A stretch of 64,000 nucleotides of DNA. It comes from Skermania piniformis (GTDB lineage Bacteria; Actinomycetota; Actinomycetes; Mycobacteriales; Mycobacteriaceae). Numbering within the stretch: the stretch's first letter is position 1; each line of letters starts with the position of its first letter. Where the stretch lies: assembly GCF_019285775.1 (NCBI RefSeq), contig NZ_CP079105.1, forward strand, positions 3,480,603 to 3,544,602. The letters are read 5' to 3'. The position numbers were made by a program, and so were the translations under genes. The notes under the pieces are model-generated. The model was not told where the DNA came from. It searched no databases and saw only the letters and a program-made list of their open reading frames with translations. Below are positions 26,869-36,105 of this stretch, one piece after another.

Positions 26869-27696
26869 GTGCGAGAGCTACGGGTAGTGGGACTTGCGCC
26901 CGACGCCAAGCACATCATCTGTGTCGACACCGAGTCCGGCCAGAAGTTCCGGTTGCCCGCCGACGAGAAGCTGCGCGCCGCTACCCGCGGAGACCTTGCC
27001 CGCCTCGGACAGATCGAGATCGAAATGGAAAGCACGCTACGCCCGCGCGAAATCCAGGCTCGGATCCGGGCCGGTGCGTCCGTCGAGCAGGTAGCCGCCG
27101 AGTCCGGTATGTCCGCGGTCAAGGTGGAGAAGTTCGCCTACCCGGTCCTGCTCGAGCGTTCCCGGGCCGCCGACCTCGCCCAACAGGGCCACCCGCTGTT
27201 GCCGAACGGGCCGTCGGTACAGACCCTCGCCGAGGTGATCACCACCGCGTTCCGGGAGCGTGGCCACGACCTGGAAACCGCCACCTGGGACGCCTGGAAG
27301 GACGACGCCGGGCACTGGATCGCACAGTTGCAATGGACCGCCGGACGTTCGGTGATCTCCGCGCACTGGCGATTCCAGCCCGACGCCCACGGTGGCTCGC
27401 TCACCGCACTCGACGATCCGGCGAACGCGCTGATCGACCCCGACTTCGGTCGGCCGCTACGCGGCTTGGCCAGCATCCCGGATACGCCGAAGGCCACCGC
27501 CGAGGCACCCGCGACGGACCCGCGCGAACAGCCGACGCTGGACTACGGCGAGTCCGTGCAGCCGGCCATCCACCCGGAACCGGAGCCGAACGCAGCGCCG
27601 GAACGCGCCGGTTCCGGCACCCGGGACAAGCGCGGCAAGCCGCCCGTGCCCTCGTGGGAAGACGTTCTGCTCGGCGTGCGCAGCTCCGGTAACTAA
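26869..27696 (+). CDS. sepH: SepH-type cell-division protein (DUF3071)
   Basis: 275 residues from a GTG with GGAGGGAGAG just upstream; a longer in-frame ATG at 26797 would overlap that region. RELRVVGLAPDAKHIICVD is the DUF3071 start, and LRPREIQARIRAGASVEQVAAESGMSAVKVEKF is the helix-turn-helix typical of SepH, which binds FtsZ and promotes Z-ring assembly in actinobacteria. The second half is Pro/Glu-rich linker ending VPSWEDVLLGVR, a conserved C-terminal tail. It lies downstream of serC. Confidence 0.9.
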   Translation: MRELRVVGLAPDAKHIICVDTESGQKFRLPADEKLRAATRGDLARLGQIEIEMESTLRPREIQARIRAGASVEQVAAESGMSAVKVEKFAYPVLLERSRAADLAQQGHPLLPNGPSVQTLAEVITTAFRERGHDLETATWDAWKDDAGHWIAQLQWTAGRSVISAHWRFQPDAHGGSLTALDDPANALIDPDFGRPLRGLASIPDTPKATAEAPATDPREQPTLDYGESVQPAIHPEPEPNAAPERAGSGTRDKRGKPPVPSWEDVLLGVRSSGN

Positions 27697-27803
27697 CCCG
27701 TAGCCCGCCGAACGCCCCTGCGCGACAACCGCTCGCGCCGTCGAAGTATGTCGCACCGGTATCGATTCCGTTAGGCTGTCGAGCGACCGGGGCGAGAGGA
27801 CAT

Positions 27804-28580
27804 GTGTTGGGCACGACTGTTTCGACAGTGTGGTACGTCGAGACGCCGGACCCGTCCGTCGTACTCCGCGCTTATCCGGTCCCGGACCGCAATGCAGCGC
27901 AGGCGTTTGCTCGCCAGCTCTTTCCGGGCTACGACGTGGCCGGACCGGAGTCGGCGACGCTGGCCGATCAGGTCAGCTTGGGCCCGGACGAGATCCTCGT
28001 CGGGGTCTACGCCGGCCTCACCGTGGTATGTGCCCGCGAGTTGACCACCCCACACCCCAGCGAGTTGGCCGACCGCTACGTCTATCCGGCGCTTGCGGAC
28101 CGCACGGTGCTGATCGCCACCGATCCACAACATGCCTGGGGCGGGTTTGCCATCTGGGAAGAGCAGACGCTGCGCCGCTCGTTCAGCGCCACCCGGGTAC
28201 ATATCCACGAAGACGCCGGCCTGCCCCAGTCCTGGGAACTGCCGTACTGGTCGGGCCGGCACCCGATCGTCGCGGATCTCGGCGAGCTACCCGACCCGCA
28301 GTGGCTGCCGTTCGACCCGGCGTTGTTCGCCGATGCCGCGAACCAGTACTGGCTCGGTTTCGGCTACGGCCCCGGCGACCCCCTGGACCTCGGCACGATC
28401 GCGCTCTGGGCGTTCACTCTGCAACCGCTCGGCGTGGCCCCGGCCGGGACGGCGGACCGACCCACGGCCGAACCACCCGGCGATCGGGCGGCGGTGCCGA
28501 CGAGTTCCGCGGCGGCCGACCGCCGCGCCCCCCGGCGGGGGCTGCGCCGGTTCTTTCAGCGCCGCCCGAGCGCGCGCTGA
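27804..28580 (+). CDS. Hypothetical protein (DUF6928-like)
   Basis: 258 residues from a TTG with GAGAGGA seven or so bases upstream; an ATG two bases earlier is out of frame. The pattern VWYVETPDPSVVLRAYPVPD, then LFPGYDV and LAD(Q/R)VSLGPDEILVGVYAGLTVVCARE, GGFAIWEEQTLRRSFS, and LPYWSGRHPI, ALWAFTLQP resembles actinobacterial DUF6928 proteins. The C-terminal 50 residues are disordered and basic (RRGLRRFFQRRPSAR). No catalytic motif was recognised. It has the same orientation as sepH, 107 bases downstream. Confidence 0.65.
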   Translation: MLGTTVSTVWYVETPDPSVVLRAYPVPDRNAAQAFARQLFPGYDVAGPESATLADQVSLGPDEILVGVYAGLTVVCARELTTPHPSELADRYVYPALADRTVLIATDPQHAWGGFAIWEEQTLRRSFSATRVHIHEDAGLPQSWELPYWSGRHPIVADLGELPDPQWLPFDPALFADAANQYWLGFGYGPGDPLDLGTIALWAFTLQPLGVAPAGTADRPTAEPPGDRAAVPTSSAAADRRAPRRGLRRFFQRRPSAR

Positions 28581-28592
28581 GCGAACCGGTGG

Positions 28593-28892
28593 TTATCGAC
28601 CGGCCAGCGCCGCCACCGACAGCCCGAACCAACCCAGCACCACCCCGGCTCCGATGCCGTAGATCACCCAGCGAGCCACCGGGGCCGACCGCCAGCGCAG
28701 CAACGTGGGTGCCATACCACCGACCGCGACCAGATTCACCAGCACCGTGAGCACCGGGCTCACCGCCGCCAGCGCGGTCCCGAAGGCGACCAGGGCAACT
28801 GTGGTCAACGCCGCGCACAACGCGGCGACCAGGAGACCGGTACCCCACGGCGTCGGCCGGCCGGAATCTCTGCCGATCGTGGCCGGCCTCAT
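28593..28892 (-). CDS. DUF2537 membrane protein
   Basis: 99 residues with three hydrophobic helices (about 18-40, 46-62 and 74-96). Its place directly after trmH (ATGA overlap) and next to sepH corresponds to Rv0882 in M. tuberculosis, which carries DUF2537. No motif beyond the helices is visible. The function is unknown. Confidence 0.75.
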   Translation of the reverse strand: MRPATIGRDSGRPTPWGTGLLVAALCAALTTVALVAFGTALAAVSPVLTVLVNLVAVGGMAPTLLRWRSAPVARWVIYGIGAGVVLGWFGLSVAALAGR

Positions 28893-29713
28893 CCCGAGCC
28901 CCGCAGCCGTTCGTAGAAGGCCAACGCCGCGGCGGTGGCCACGTTCAACGAGTCGACGTCCGGCGGCATCGGAATCCGCGCGGATACATCGGCCGCGCGC
29001 ATGGCCTCGTCGCTCAGTCCCGGTCCCTCCGCACCGAACAGCAAGGCCACCCGATCCGCCTGCACCGCCGCCGGCAACGGCCGTGCGGTCGGCCGCGGGG
29101 TAAGCGCCACCAATCGGAAACCACGCTCACGCAACCGGTCCAGCTCGACCGGCCACGACGCATCGGACCGGGTATCGGCTATCCGGGCGAACGGCACCCG
29201 GAGCACATACCCCATCGAGACCCGGACCGAACGCCGGTAGAGCGGGTCGGCGCACCGCGGGCCCAGCAACACCGCGTCGACGCCGAGTCCGGCAGCGTTG
29301 CGGAACATCGCACCCAGGTTCTCGTGATCGTTGACTCCCTCCAGTACCGCGACGGTCGCCGCGCCGGCGAGGACCTGATCGAGCGGCAGCTCCGGCGGTC
29401 GCGGCGCGGCGGCCAACACTCCACGATTGAGGTGAAACCCGACCACCTGCGCCATGACCGGCGCTGTCGCCCGATAGAACGGTGCCGGGATCGCGTCGAG
29501 GTCCGCGGCCAGTTCGGCCCGCCGACGCTCCACCCCGAGCAGGGCGATCGGGGTGAAGCGGGATGCGAGCATCCGCCGCACCACCAACGCCCCCTCGGCG
29601 AGCACGATGCCTCGCCCGACCGGCAGATCCGGCCGGCGGTCCGCCACTGCGAGGTCGCGAAACCGGTCCAGCCGCGGATCGGCCGGATCGTCGATATCGA
29701 TCACGTCGGCCAC
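28889..29713 (-). CDS. TrmH/SpoU-family rRNA or tRNA 2'-O-methyltransferase
   Basis: 274 residues from a GTG (VADVIDIDDPAD). The N-terminal substrate-binding part (LAEGALVVRRMLAS, LGVERRRAEL) precedes the SPOUT domain: VLEGVNDHENLGAMFRNAAGLGVDAVLLGPRCADP, ALLFGAEGPGLSDE and IPMPPDVDSLNVATAAALAFYE, which form the knot, the SAM site and the catalytic Arg/Asn set. It matches Rv0881. The target nucleotide is not known. It forms an operon with the DUF2537 gene. Confidence 0.9.
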   Translation of the reverse strand: MADVIDIDDPADPRLDRFRDLAVADRRPDLPVGRGIVLAEGALVVRRMLASRFTPIALLGVERRRAELAADLDAIPAPFYRATAPVMAQVVGFHLNRGVLAAAPRPPELPLDQVLAGAATVAVLEGVNDHENLGAMFRNAAGLGVDAVLLGPRCADPLYRRSVRVSMGYVLRVPFARIADTRSDASWPVELDRLRERGFRLVALTPRPTARPLPAAVQADRVALLFGAEGPGLSDEAMRAADVSARIPMPPDVDSLNVATAAALAFYERLRGSG

Positions 29714-29770
29714 TCGGCCATCCTGCCGGAAACTCGCCGACCGGCGTCGCCGCATCGGTAGCGTGGAGTG

Positions 29771-30208
29771 ATGAAGCTCGTCGGGATTCTGCTGAACATC
29801 CTCTGGCTGATCTGCTGTGGGATCTGGATGGCGTTGGCCTACTTCGTCGCCGGACTGGTCTGCTTTGTGCTGATCGTGACCATCCCGTTCGGCATCGCGT
29901 CCTGGCGGATCGCCGGCTACGTGCTGTGGCCGTTCGGCCGCACCACCGTGGTCCGGCCGGACGCGGGCGCGCCGTCGCTGCTCGGTAACGTGCTGTGGCT
30001 GCTGGTTGCGGGCTGGTGGCTGGCCCTCGGGCACATCCTGACCAGCGTTCCCTTGTTCTTGTCGATCATCGGAATTCCGTTCGGCTGGGCCAATCTCAAG
30101 CTGATCCCGGTATCGCTGATGCCGCTCGGCCGCGAGATCGTAGCGACCGGCGAGCGGTCGGACTACCCCGGTGGGGTCAATCCGATTCGGCGACAATCTC
30201 GTTCATGA
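29771..30208 (+). CDS. YccF-domain inner membrane protein
   Basis: 145 residues with two copies of the YccF unit: LNILWLICCGIWMALAYFVAG with PFGIASWRIAGYVLWPFGRT, then GNVLWLLVAGWWLALGHILTS with IPFGWANLKLIPVSLMPLGR. Four membrane helices are expected. GTGGAG precedes the ATG. The 3' end overlaps the convergent marR gene by 32 bases. The function of YccF is unknown. Confidence 0.88.
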   Translation: MKLVGILLNILWLICCGIWMALAYFVAGLVCFVLIVTIPFGIASWRIAGYVLWPFGRTTVVRPDAGAPSLLGNVLWLLVAGWWLALGHILTSVPLFLSIIGIPFGWANLKLIPVSLMPLGREIVATGERSDYPGGVNPIRRQSRS

Positions 30209-30614
30209 TCACGACAGCGTCCTGAAGCACCCGCAGCTGCATCTCGGGCAGCGCGGCCAACTGCTCGGCCAGCCAGGCGTCCCGCGCGCTCATCTCGTCG
30301 GCGATCAACCGGTGCCCGGCCTCGCTGAGCGAGACGATGATCTGCCGGCCGTCGCTGGGATGCGGTCGCCGATCGACCAGACCACGGTCGTCCAACGCGG
30401 CGATCACCCTGGTCATCGACGGCGGTTGCACCCGCTCCTTGGCCGCCAGCGCGCCCGGGGTCATCGCGCCGTCCCGACTCAGCGTCGCCATCGCCGACAG
30501 CTGGGTGAGCGACACCGTCGCGTCCGTCCGACGACCGCGCAGGTGTCTGGTGAGCCGGACCACCGAGAGGGACAGCTCGCTCGCCAGCGAGCGAAGGTCC
30601 GGTGCTGTCGTCAT
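30177..30614 (-). CDS. MarR-family transcriptional regulator
   Basis: 145 residues. SLTQLSAMATLSRDGAMTPGALAAKERVQPPSMTRVIAALDDRGLVDRRPHPSDGRQ is a complete MarR winged helix with the DxR wing motif. It corresponds to Rv0880 of M. tuberculosis in position and size. The likely ligand is a small phenolic or thiol-reactive compound, as for the family; the target is unknown, though the divergent DUF2530 gene is the closest candidate. Convergent overlap with the yccF gene is 32 bases. Confidence 0.9.
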   Translation of the reverse strand: MTTAPDLRSLASELSLSVVRLTRHLRGRRTDATVSLTQLSAMATLSRDGAMTPGALAAKERVQPPSMTRVIAALDDRGLVDRRPHPSDGRQIIVSLSEAGHRLIADEMSARDAWLAEQLAALPEMQLRVLQDAVVIMNEIVAESD

Positions 30615-30690
30615 AAACCGACGATACGGGAAGGTACGTTAGCCAGCCGATCTAATCACGACATGACCGAGCGCCGGTAGCCTGGGGGTC

Positions 30691-30957
30691 GTGACCGACT
30701 TCATCGGCGATCCGGACCGCAGGTCGGTCCCCGACATCCCGGCCCGGTTCACCGATCCGCTGCCGGTGCTGGCGGTCGGCACCGTCGCCTGGCTGATCGC
30801 CACCGCGGTGGTCTGGCTGTCCGGAGCACGCTGGGCCGAGGCCCGCCCGGTCTGTTTGATGGGGCTGGCGGTGGGCCTACTCGGCTACACCATTTTCTCG
30901 GTGCAACGGGCCGCGGCGCGGCGCGGCGCCAAGACCGCCCAAACCGGGCTGTCCTGA
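30691..30957 (+). CDS. DUF2530 small membrane protein
   Basis: 88 residues from a GTG. DPLPVLAVGTVAWLIATAVVW and ARPVCLMGLAVGLLGYTIFSVQR are two membrane helices with the spacing seen in DUF2530 (Rv0879c-like). It is divergent from marR, as in mycobacteria. The function is unknown. Confidence 0.83.
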   Translation: MTDFIGDPDRRSVPDIPARFTDPLPVLAVGTVAWLIATAVVWLSGARWAEARPVCLMGLAVGLLGYTIFSVQRAAARRGAKTAQTGLS

Positions 30958-30984
30958 ACTGTTCGCCGGCTGCTGGCGATACCT

Positions 30985-31024
30985 GCGATTCAGCACCGTG
31001 CGATTCAGCACCGTGCGATTCAGC
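30985..31024. repeat. 15-bp tandem repeat spanning a tetR stop codon
   Basis: GCGATTCAGCACCGT occurs at 30985 and 31000, with a partial third copy at 31015-31024. The minus-strand regulator stop (31020-31022) is in the partial copy, and equivalent stops are repeated 15 and 30 bases downstream. Confidence 0.95.
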
Positions 31025-31649
31025 TCTGCCGGGCGAGCCCGGCGAGCGTGTCGGCCAGCAGATCCAACTGCTCGGCCGCCGCTGTCGCGTCCCCGTCCAC
31101 CAGCCAGCGCAAGACCAGACCGTCCAGCATGGCCGAGACCGAACGGCTCAGTGTGGCGACCGGCAGAGTGAAGCTGGTCCCGCTGGAAGCGGCCAGCCGA
31201 TCGAGCAGCTGCGCCAGCGCAACGCCGTTCGTCGCGTACTGCTCCCGGGCGAGCGACGACCGGTCCAGCGCGTCGCCGGTCACCCGCAGCTCCCAGGTGA
31301 CGGTCTCGAATCCGAGCAGTTGGCGGCTGCGGGCGGCCGTGATGTCGCGCCACAGCTGCGTCAGCCCGGCGCGGATCGCCCCGCGCAGCGCGGGTATCCC
31401 GGTGCCGACCTCGGCCGGATCGGTGCTCGCGGCGCGCACCACCTCGCGCAGCCGCGCCGACAGAGCCGTCACCAACGCCGTCATCAGGGCGTCCTTGTTC
31501 TCGAAGCAGTAATGCACGACCCCGAGCGACACCCCGGCCGCGTGCGCGACCTCCCGCGTCGTGACCGCCGCCACACCTCTGCTCTCGGCGAGCCCGATAG
31601 CCGCCTCGACCAGGTGAGCGCGTCGTTCTTCGACGCTCAGCCGTACCAC
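31020..31649 (-). CDS. TetR-family transcriptional regulator (BetI-like)
   Basis: 209 residues. RRAHLVEAAIGLAESRGVAAVTTREVAHAAGVSLGVVHYCFENKDALM is the DNA-binding domain; the V(H/Y)YCFENKD ending resembles the BetI branch. The C-terminal half (VTWELRVTGDALDRSSLAREQY) fits the BetI-type ligand domain. No adjacent choline genes are present, so the target is unknown. Its stop codon lies in a 15-bp tandem repeat. Confidence 0.88.
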   Translation of the reverse strand: MVRLSVEERRAHLVEAAIGLAESRGVAAVTTREVAHAAGVSLGVVHYCFENKDALMTALVTALSARLREVVRAASTDPAEVGTGIPALRGAIRAGLTQLWRDITAARSRQLLGFETVTWELRVTGDALDRSSLAREQYATNGVALAQLLDRLAASSGTSFTLPVATLSRSVSAMLDGLVLRWLVDGDATAAAEQLDLLADTLAGLARQS

Positions 31650-31682
31650 GTCCGCGACGTTAGGGTCACACCGCGCGCCACG

Positions 31683-34445
31683 TCAATCCAGGTGACCGGC
31701 CAGCCAGTCCTGCAGATGGACGACGCCGTCGTCGGTGACCCACCACCCCACCGCGACCTCACCGGACACGTCCCCGGTGAGCCGGACCGTCAGCTTCTCG
31801 TGAATCACGACGACCTCACCGCCGTCGATGCCGAAGAACACCTGGGCCAGCACCGCGGCCGGAGCTGCGGCCCACGCACCGGGCCGCCCCACCGACGCCA
31901 CCCGGCCGTGTATCCGGTCCGAGGCCACGGGGAGGTCGAGTAGCGCCGCCAGCGCGGTGGCGGTGCGCGGCTCGCCCACCACCAGGCGGTCCGCCGGAAT
32001 CGCCGCGGCCAGCCAGGGTCGGTCCACCACCACCGCGACATCCGGCTCGGCGACGGCACCGGTGACCGCCCGCACCAGATTCGGCAACCGGACCGACTCC
32101 GGGTCGAGCCGACCGGCGGTCACCGCCCCGGCGAGCCGCCGATGGACGTCGACGACGGTGGCCGGGTCCGGGCTGCGGCCGGGATCGCCCAGCGCGTCCA
32201 CGAGTGCCTGCGCCAGATCGGCGTCGATCCGCTCCGGATCGGCCAGCAACCCGGCGAAGGCCGCCGCGTCCGGGTGGGTGCATTCGTCCAACAGCCCGGC
32301 GAACGACGGGTCGGCCGGCCGGCGCAGCCGCGCGAGCGGCACCCCGGCCAGCCGGACATGCCGGCGCAGCCACCAACCGGTGTACCCGACCGGGTCGGCC
32401 AACAGGGGCCGGGTGGCCGGCTCGGCGGCGAGCAAACCGAGGGCGGCAGCCCAGGCACCGTCGGCCACCAGGTCCAGGTCACGCACTGCCACCAGTTCCG
32501 GCGGGTCCTCGGCCAAGCTTTCCCACCAGAGCTCGGCGTCGTCGAGCTCCGGATCGGGGCCGATCGGATCGGCGGCCCGCAGCACGGTGAACCCCCAGCC
32601 GACGCCGACCGCGCGCAGCGCCCGTGCCCCTACCTGCTCGACCAGGTCGGCCGCGACGGTGCCGAACGGTGCATCGGCGACCAGCAAGGACGCCAGCGGA
32701 GCGCCCGGGAGCAACAACTCGTCGGCCGCGCGCAGCGCACCGGTGTCGTCGGGCAGCGGCAGCAGACCCAGCTGGGCGGGCAGGTCGGCCGGGTCGGTCA
32801 CGGTCTCGGCCAACCGGAGCACCGCGGTCACCGTCGCCGGCGCCGGCGCACCGGCATCGAGCAGGGCGAGCAGTTCCGGTTCGGCCAGCAACTCGGCCGC
32901 GGTCGCCGCGCGCGCACCCAGCCGGGCCAGTAACGGGTCGGCTGCGTCCGGGTGCACCACCCGGGCCCAGCTCACCCCGGTGCCCGCGCCCGCGTCGCCG
33001 AGCTCGGTGAGCAACAGTGTGGTGCGGGGGCCGGTGACCAACCGGCCGTCGGCCAGCGGCACCGGCAACGCACCGAGCTCGGCGGCGGCCGCACGATCGA
33101 CGACGAACGGCTCCAGCGCGGCGTACAGCCGAGCCCACCACGCCGGTGGCCGCTGCACCCCGGCGACCGACTCGGCCAGGTCGGCGAGGCCGAGTCGGCG
33201 TACCCCCAGCCGGGTCAGCTCGGCCGCCGCGGCCGAGCCCGACAGGTCGGGGATCACCAAGGCAGCACTGACCTCGGCCAGCACCGCGGCCAGGGCGGTC
33301 GTCAGACCGGGAAAAACCGTGGCCCGGGCCGGCGCCAGCACGGCCGGGGCGCGTGACCCGCCGGGCTCGGTGAGTACCGGTAGCCAGGGCTGTCCGCGGA
33401 GCTCGGCCAGCAGCTGGTCGTGCAGCACCCCGTCCAACTCGCTCCGCGGGAAGCCCGGCGCCGGAACCAACACCAGCCGCTCGGCCGGCGGCAAGGTTCG
33501 AGCAAACGCCGGGTAAGCGCGCACCACCGCGTCGTCGAGCCGAGCGCCGGGGAGCAGTCGGCGCCGGTCCGGCTGCAACTGCGCCGGCGCGATCAGCAAC
33601 GCGGGCAAGGACAGCTGCTCGTCCGACCGGGTCGGCGCGCGCAGCACATCGGGCGGCGCCGGCACCGGTCGCCCCTCGCGCACCGGGAGCAGCCAACGCG
33701 CCGGTCCGGCCCGGTACTGCCACCACGACCGATCGCCGATCGTGACCAACGCTCGACCGTCACCGAGTTCGGTCACGGTCCGCTCGAATCCGACGCCGGC
33801 GATCTCGATCCGGACCAACGCCGGCAGTTCCAACAGCAGCTCGACGGCTTCGGCGCGCATTCGGTCGAGCAGGTCGGCCACGTCGACGTCCGGCCGGAGC
33901 CGCAGGATCACCTCGGTATCGCCACCGACCGGTTCGGCCTCGACCGGCCAGGCCAGCCGCAGCACCGCCGGGTCGACCGGGGCAGCGATCCCCCGATCGA
34001 CGAGCACCGACCGGGTGCGATCGGCGGAAAACTGCACCGAGCCGGATCTGGACCGGATCTCGATCTCGTCGGACAGCGTGCGGACCGCGGTGAACCCGAC
34101 GCCGAACCGGCCCACCGTGCCGACCGCACGGTCGTCCGCCGACGAATCCTTGCCGGACACGCGCAACGCGGTCAACGCCTCGACTCCGGCCCGATCCAGC
34201 GGCGCACCGGTGTTGGCCAGGTGCAGTGCGCGTCCGACGACCCGGACCGACAGCCGGCCGGGCACGCCGGCCCGATTCGCGGCGTCGGCGGCATTCTGCG
34301 TCAGCTCGGTGAACGCCCGATCCCGGTAGCCGGACCGGATCAGATCGGCTTCGGTAGCCGCGTCCTCGCGCAGCCGGGTGGGCGAGCTACGCCACGCGGC
34401 CAGGATCGATTCGCGAAGGGCTGCGGTGTCGAACGGGTCCGCTAC
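31683..34445 (-). CDS. Sacsin-like GHKL ATPase-domain protein with no canonical start codon
   Basis: About 920 residues. The N-terminus VADPFDTAALRESILAAWRSS, then YRDRAFTELTQNAADAANRAG (N box) and GTVGRFGVGFTAVRTLSDEIE (G2 box), is the HSP90/sacsin-type ATP-binding domain found in large actinobacterial proteins; the rest is Ala/Leu-rich without known motifs. The family normally begins MTDPFDT. Here the codon in that place is GTA (34445-34443), overlapping the TAG of the preceding gene, with GAGGAGG about 12 bases upstream. No ATG, GTG or TTG exists in this frame near the start, so a GTA start, a sequencing error or a mutated GTG is implied. It is operonic with DUF3027. Confidence 0.8.
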   Translation of the reverse strand, partial: VADPFDTAALRESILAAWRSSPTRLREDAATEADLIRSGYRDRAFTELTQNAADAANRAGVPGRLSVRVVGRALHLANTGAPLDRAGVEALTALRVSGKDSSADDRAVGTVGRFGVGFTAVRTLSDEIEIRSRSGSVQFSADRTRSVLVDRGIAAPVDPAVLRLAWPVEAEPVGGDTEVILRLRPDVDVADLLDRMRAEAVELLLELPALVRIEIAGVGFERTVTELGDGRALVTIGDRSWWQYRAGPARWLLPVREGRPVPAPPDVLRAPTRSDEQLSLPALLIAPAQLQPDRRRLLPGARLDDAVVRAYPAFARTLPPAERLVLVPAPGFPRSELDGVLHDQLLAELRGQPWLPVLTEPGGSRAPAVLAPARATVFPGLTTALAAVLAEVSAALVIPDLSGSAAAAELTRLGVRRLGLADLAESVAGVQRPPAWWARLYAALEPFVVDRAAAAELGALPVPLADGRLVTGPRTTLLLTELGDAGAGTGVSWARVVHPDAADPLLARLGARAATAAELLAEPELLALLDAGAPAPATVTAVLRLAETVTDPADLPAQLGLLPLPDDTGALRAADELLLPGAPLASLLVADAPFGTVAADLVEQVGARALRAVGVGWGFTVLRAADPIGPDPELDDAELWWESLAEDPPELVAVRDLDLVADGAWAAALGLLAAEPATRPLLADPVGYTGWWLRRHVRLAGVPLARLRRPADPSFAGLLDECTHPDAAAFAGLLADPERIDADLAQALVDALGDPGRSPDPATVVDVHRRLAGAVTAGRLDPESVRLPNLVRAVTGAVAEPDVAVVVDRPWLAAAIPADRLVVGEPRTATALAALLDLPVASDRIHGRVASVGRPGAWAAAPAAVLAQVFFGIDGGEVVVIHEKLTVRLTGDVSGEVAVGWWVTDDGVVHLQDWLAGHLD

Positions 34446-35221
34446 CGCGACGAGACCTCCTCGACGCGGGCGGCCGGATCGACCAGCTCCACCGAGCCGT
34501 CGTCGTACGGACCGAAGTCGGGCAGCCCGGGCGTCGGCGGGATCACCGTGTCCGAGTGCGCGCCACAGCCGTAGCCGGCGCTTACCACTCGCCCGTCGGC
34601 GGCGTACTCGTTGGTGCAGACACCGAACTCGTCGTGCAACGCGCCGGACAAGGCGAGATAGAACCCGCAATCGACGCATCGCGCCGTCGCCGACCGGGAC
34701 ATCTCCGCTGCCGGCCCGAACTCGCCGTCGTACCAACGTTGCGCGGCGTCGAGCCGGCCGTCCCGGCTGAGCACCCAGGTCCGGCCCAAACCGAGTTCGG
34801 CGACGACATCGTCGATCGCCGGGTCCCCGGTGCCGGTGAAGCCCGGCGTCAGGCGCAGATCGTCCGCGGCGGGCGCGAGCAGATCGCCGGGCGTCAGGTC
34901 GCCGGGCCGAACCCGCTGGTCCCACGGCACCCACTCCGGCGCAGTCAGCGCCTCCGGACCCGGCAACAACGCCGATTCGCTCACGGTGACCCGGTCGGCG
35001 TCGGGCACGGCCGCCAGCACCACCGCCCATTGCCAACCGTGGTAGCCCGGCAACGTGGCAGCGAACCGGTGGGTGACCGCACACTCGTCCTCGACCGTCA
35101 CACCCAGGTGCGCACCGACAGCGGTCTCGCCCAGCTCGGCCAGGGCCGCGCGAGCGGTCTCGACGGCGGCAGCCGGGTCCGGACGCGTCGGGACGACCGG
35201 CGACGAAGTAGTTACAGTCAC
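34442..35221 (-). CDS. DUF3027 protein
   Basis: 259 residues from a GTG. The central part DECAVTHRFAATLPGYHGWQWAVVLA, then VTVSESALLPG and PEWVPWDQRVRPGDL, followed by a cysteine cluster (RCVDCGFYL, GVCTNEYA, GYGCGAHSDT) are features of actinobacterial DUF3027, corresponding to Rv0877. Four cysteines may bind zinc. The C-terminus overlaps the ATPase gene. The function is unknown, though the arrangement is conserved. Confidence 0.85.
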   Translation of the reverse strand: MTVTTSSPVVPTRPDPAAAVETARAALAELGETAVGAHLGVTVEDECAVTHRFAATLPGYHGWQWAVVLAAVPDADRVTVSESALLPGPEALTAPEWVPWDQRVRPGDLTPGDLLAPAADDLRLTPGFTGTGDPAIDDVVAELGLGRTWVLSRDGRLDAAQRWYDGEFGPAAEMSRSATARCVDCGFYLALSGALHDEFGVCTNEYAADGRVVSAGYGCGAHSDTVIPPTPGLPDFGPYDDGSVELVDPAARVEEVSSR

Positions 35222-35285
35222 GTGACCATCTTGCCGGAGATGACCGCTGGGGGCGAACTGTGCGCGGCGTGGCAGGGTGAGGGAT

Positions 35286-36053
35286 ATGCGTGCGGTCAGA
35301 TTGCTGTCGGCCTTGCTGGCGGCCACCGCCGTGAGCTGCACTCCGGCCGGCTCCCCCACCGACCGGCTGCGGGCCGTGCCGGTGTCCGACCGGCCGCACG
35401 ACCCGGCGGCGTTCACCGAAGGCTTGACCTTCGTCGGGAACCGGCTCTACGAGAGCACCGGACTGGTCGGCCGGTCACAGGTCCGAATGACCGACTACGC
35501 GTCCGGCGTCGAGCTGGCCCGTGCCGAGCTGCCCGCCGGCTGGTTCGGTGAGGGCATCGCGGTCACCGACACCGCGCTCTGGCAGCTCACCTGGCGGGAC
35601 CAGGTCGCGATCGAGCGCGACCCGGACACCCTGGTCGAACGCCGTCGGGTCGGCTACACCGGCGAAGGCTGGGGACTGTGCGCCCAGGGCGATCGGCTGG
35701 TGATGAGCGACGGCAGCACGACGCTGACCTTCCGCGACCCGGCCGCGTTCACCCCGGTCGGCACGGTGACGGTGGCCACGGCGCCGGGCACGCAGCTCAA
35801 CGAGTTGGATTGCGCGGCGGACGGGTCGGTGTATGCCAATGTCTTCCCGACCGACGAGATCCTGCAGATCGATCCCGACCGCGGCACCGTGCTGGCCCGG
35901 ATCGACGCCGCCGGGTTGCGGGCCCGGGCGGGCCTGCCCGCGGCGTCCGGCGACGACGTGCTCAACGGCATCGCCGAAGTGCCGGGCACGGACCGATTCC
36001 TGCTCACCGGAAAGTTCTGGCCACGCATGTTCGAGGTTCGGTTCGAGCGATGA
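35286..36053 (+). CDS. Glutaminyl-peptide cyclotransferase-like lipoprotein
   Basis: 255 residues. Residues 1-18 form a signal peptide with the lipobox AVSC. The domain FTEGLTFVGNRLYESTGLVGRSQVR, GEGIAVTDTALWQLTWRDQVA, GEGWGLCAQGDRLVMSDGS and ELDCADGSVYAN-like NELDCAADGSVYANVF repeats are the five-bladed beta-propeller of bacterial/plant glutamine cyclotransferases, which convert N-terminal Gln to pyroglutamate. It is probably anchored outside the membrane. The ATG at 35286 follows GTGAGGG; an ATG three codons upstream is possible. Confidence 0.88.
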   Translation: MRAVRLLSALLAATAVSCTPAGSPTDRLRAVPVSDRPHDPAAFTEGLTFVGNRLYESTGLVGRSQVRMTDYASGVELARAELPAGWFGEGIAVTDTALWQLTWRDQVAIERDPDTLVERRRVGYTGEGWGLCAQGDRLVMSDGSTTLTFRDPAAFTPVGTVTVATAPGTQLNELDCAADGSVYANVFPTDEILQIDPDRGTVLARIDAAGLRARAGLPAASGDDVLNGIAEVPGTDRFLLTGKFWPRMFEVRFER

Positions 36054-36105
36054 CCCGGCGTGGGTGGCCTGCACAAGACCCACTCGATGGGCGAGAATTG
36101 ACGTC

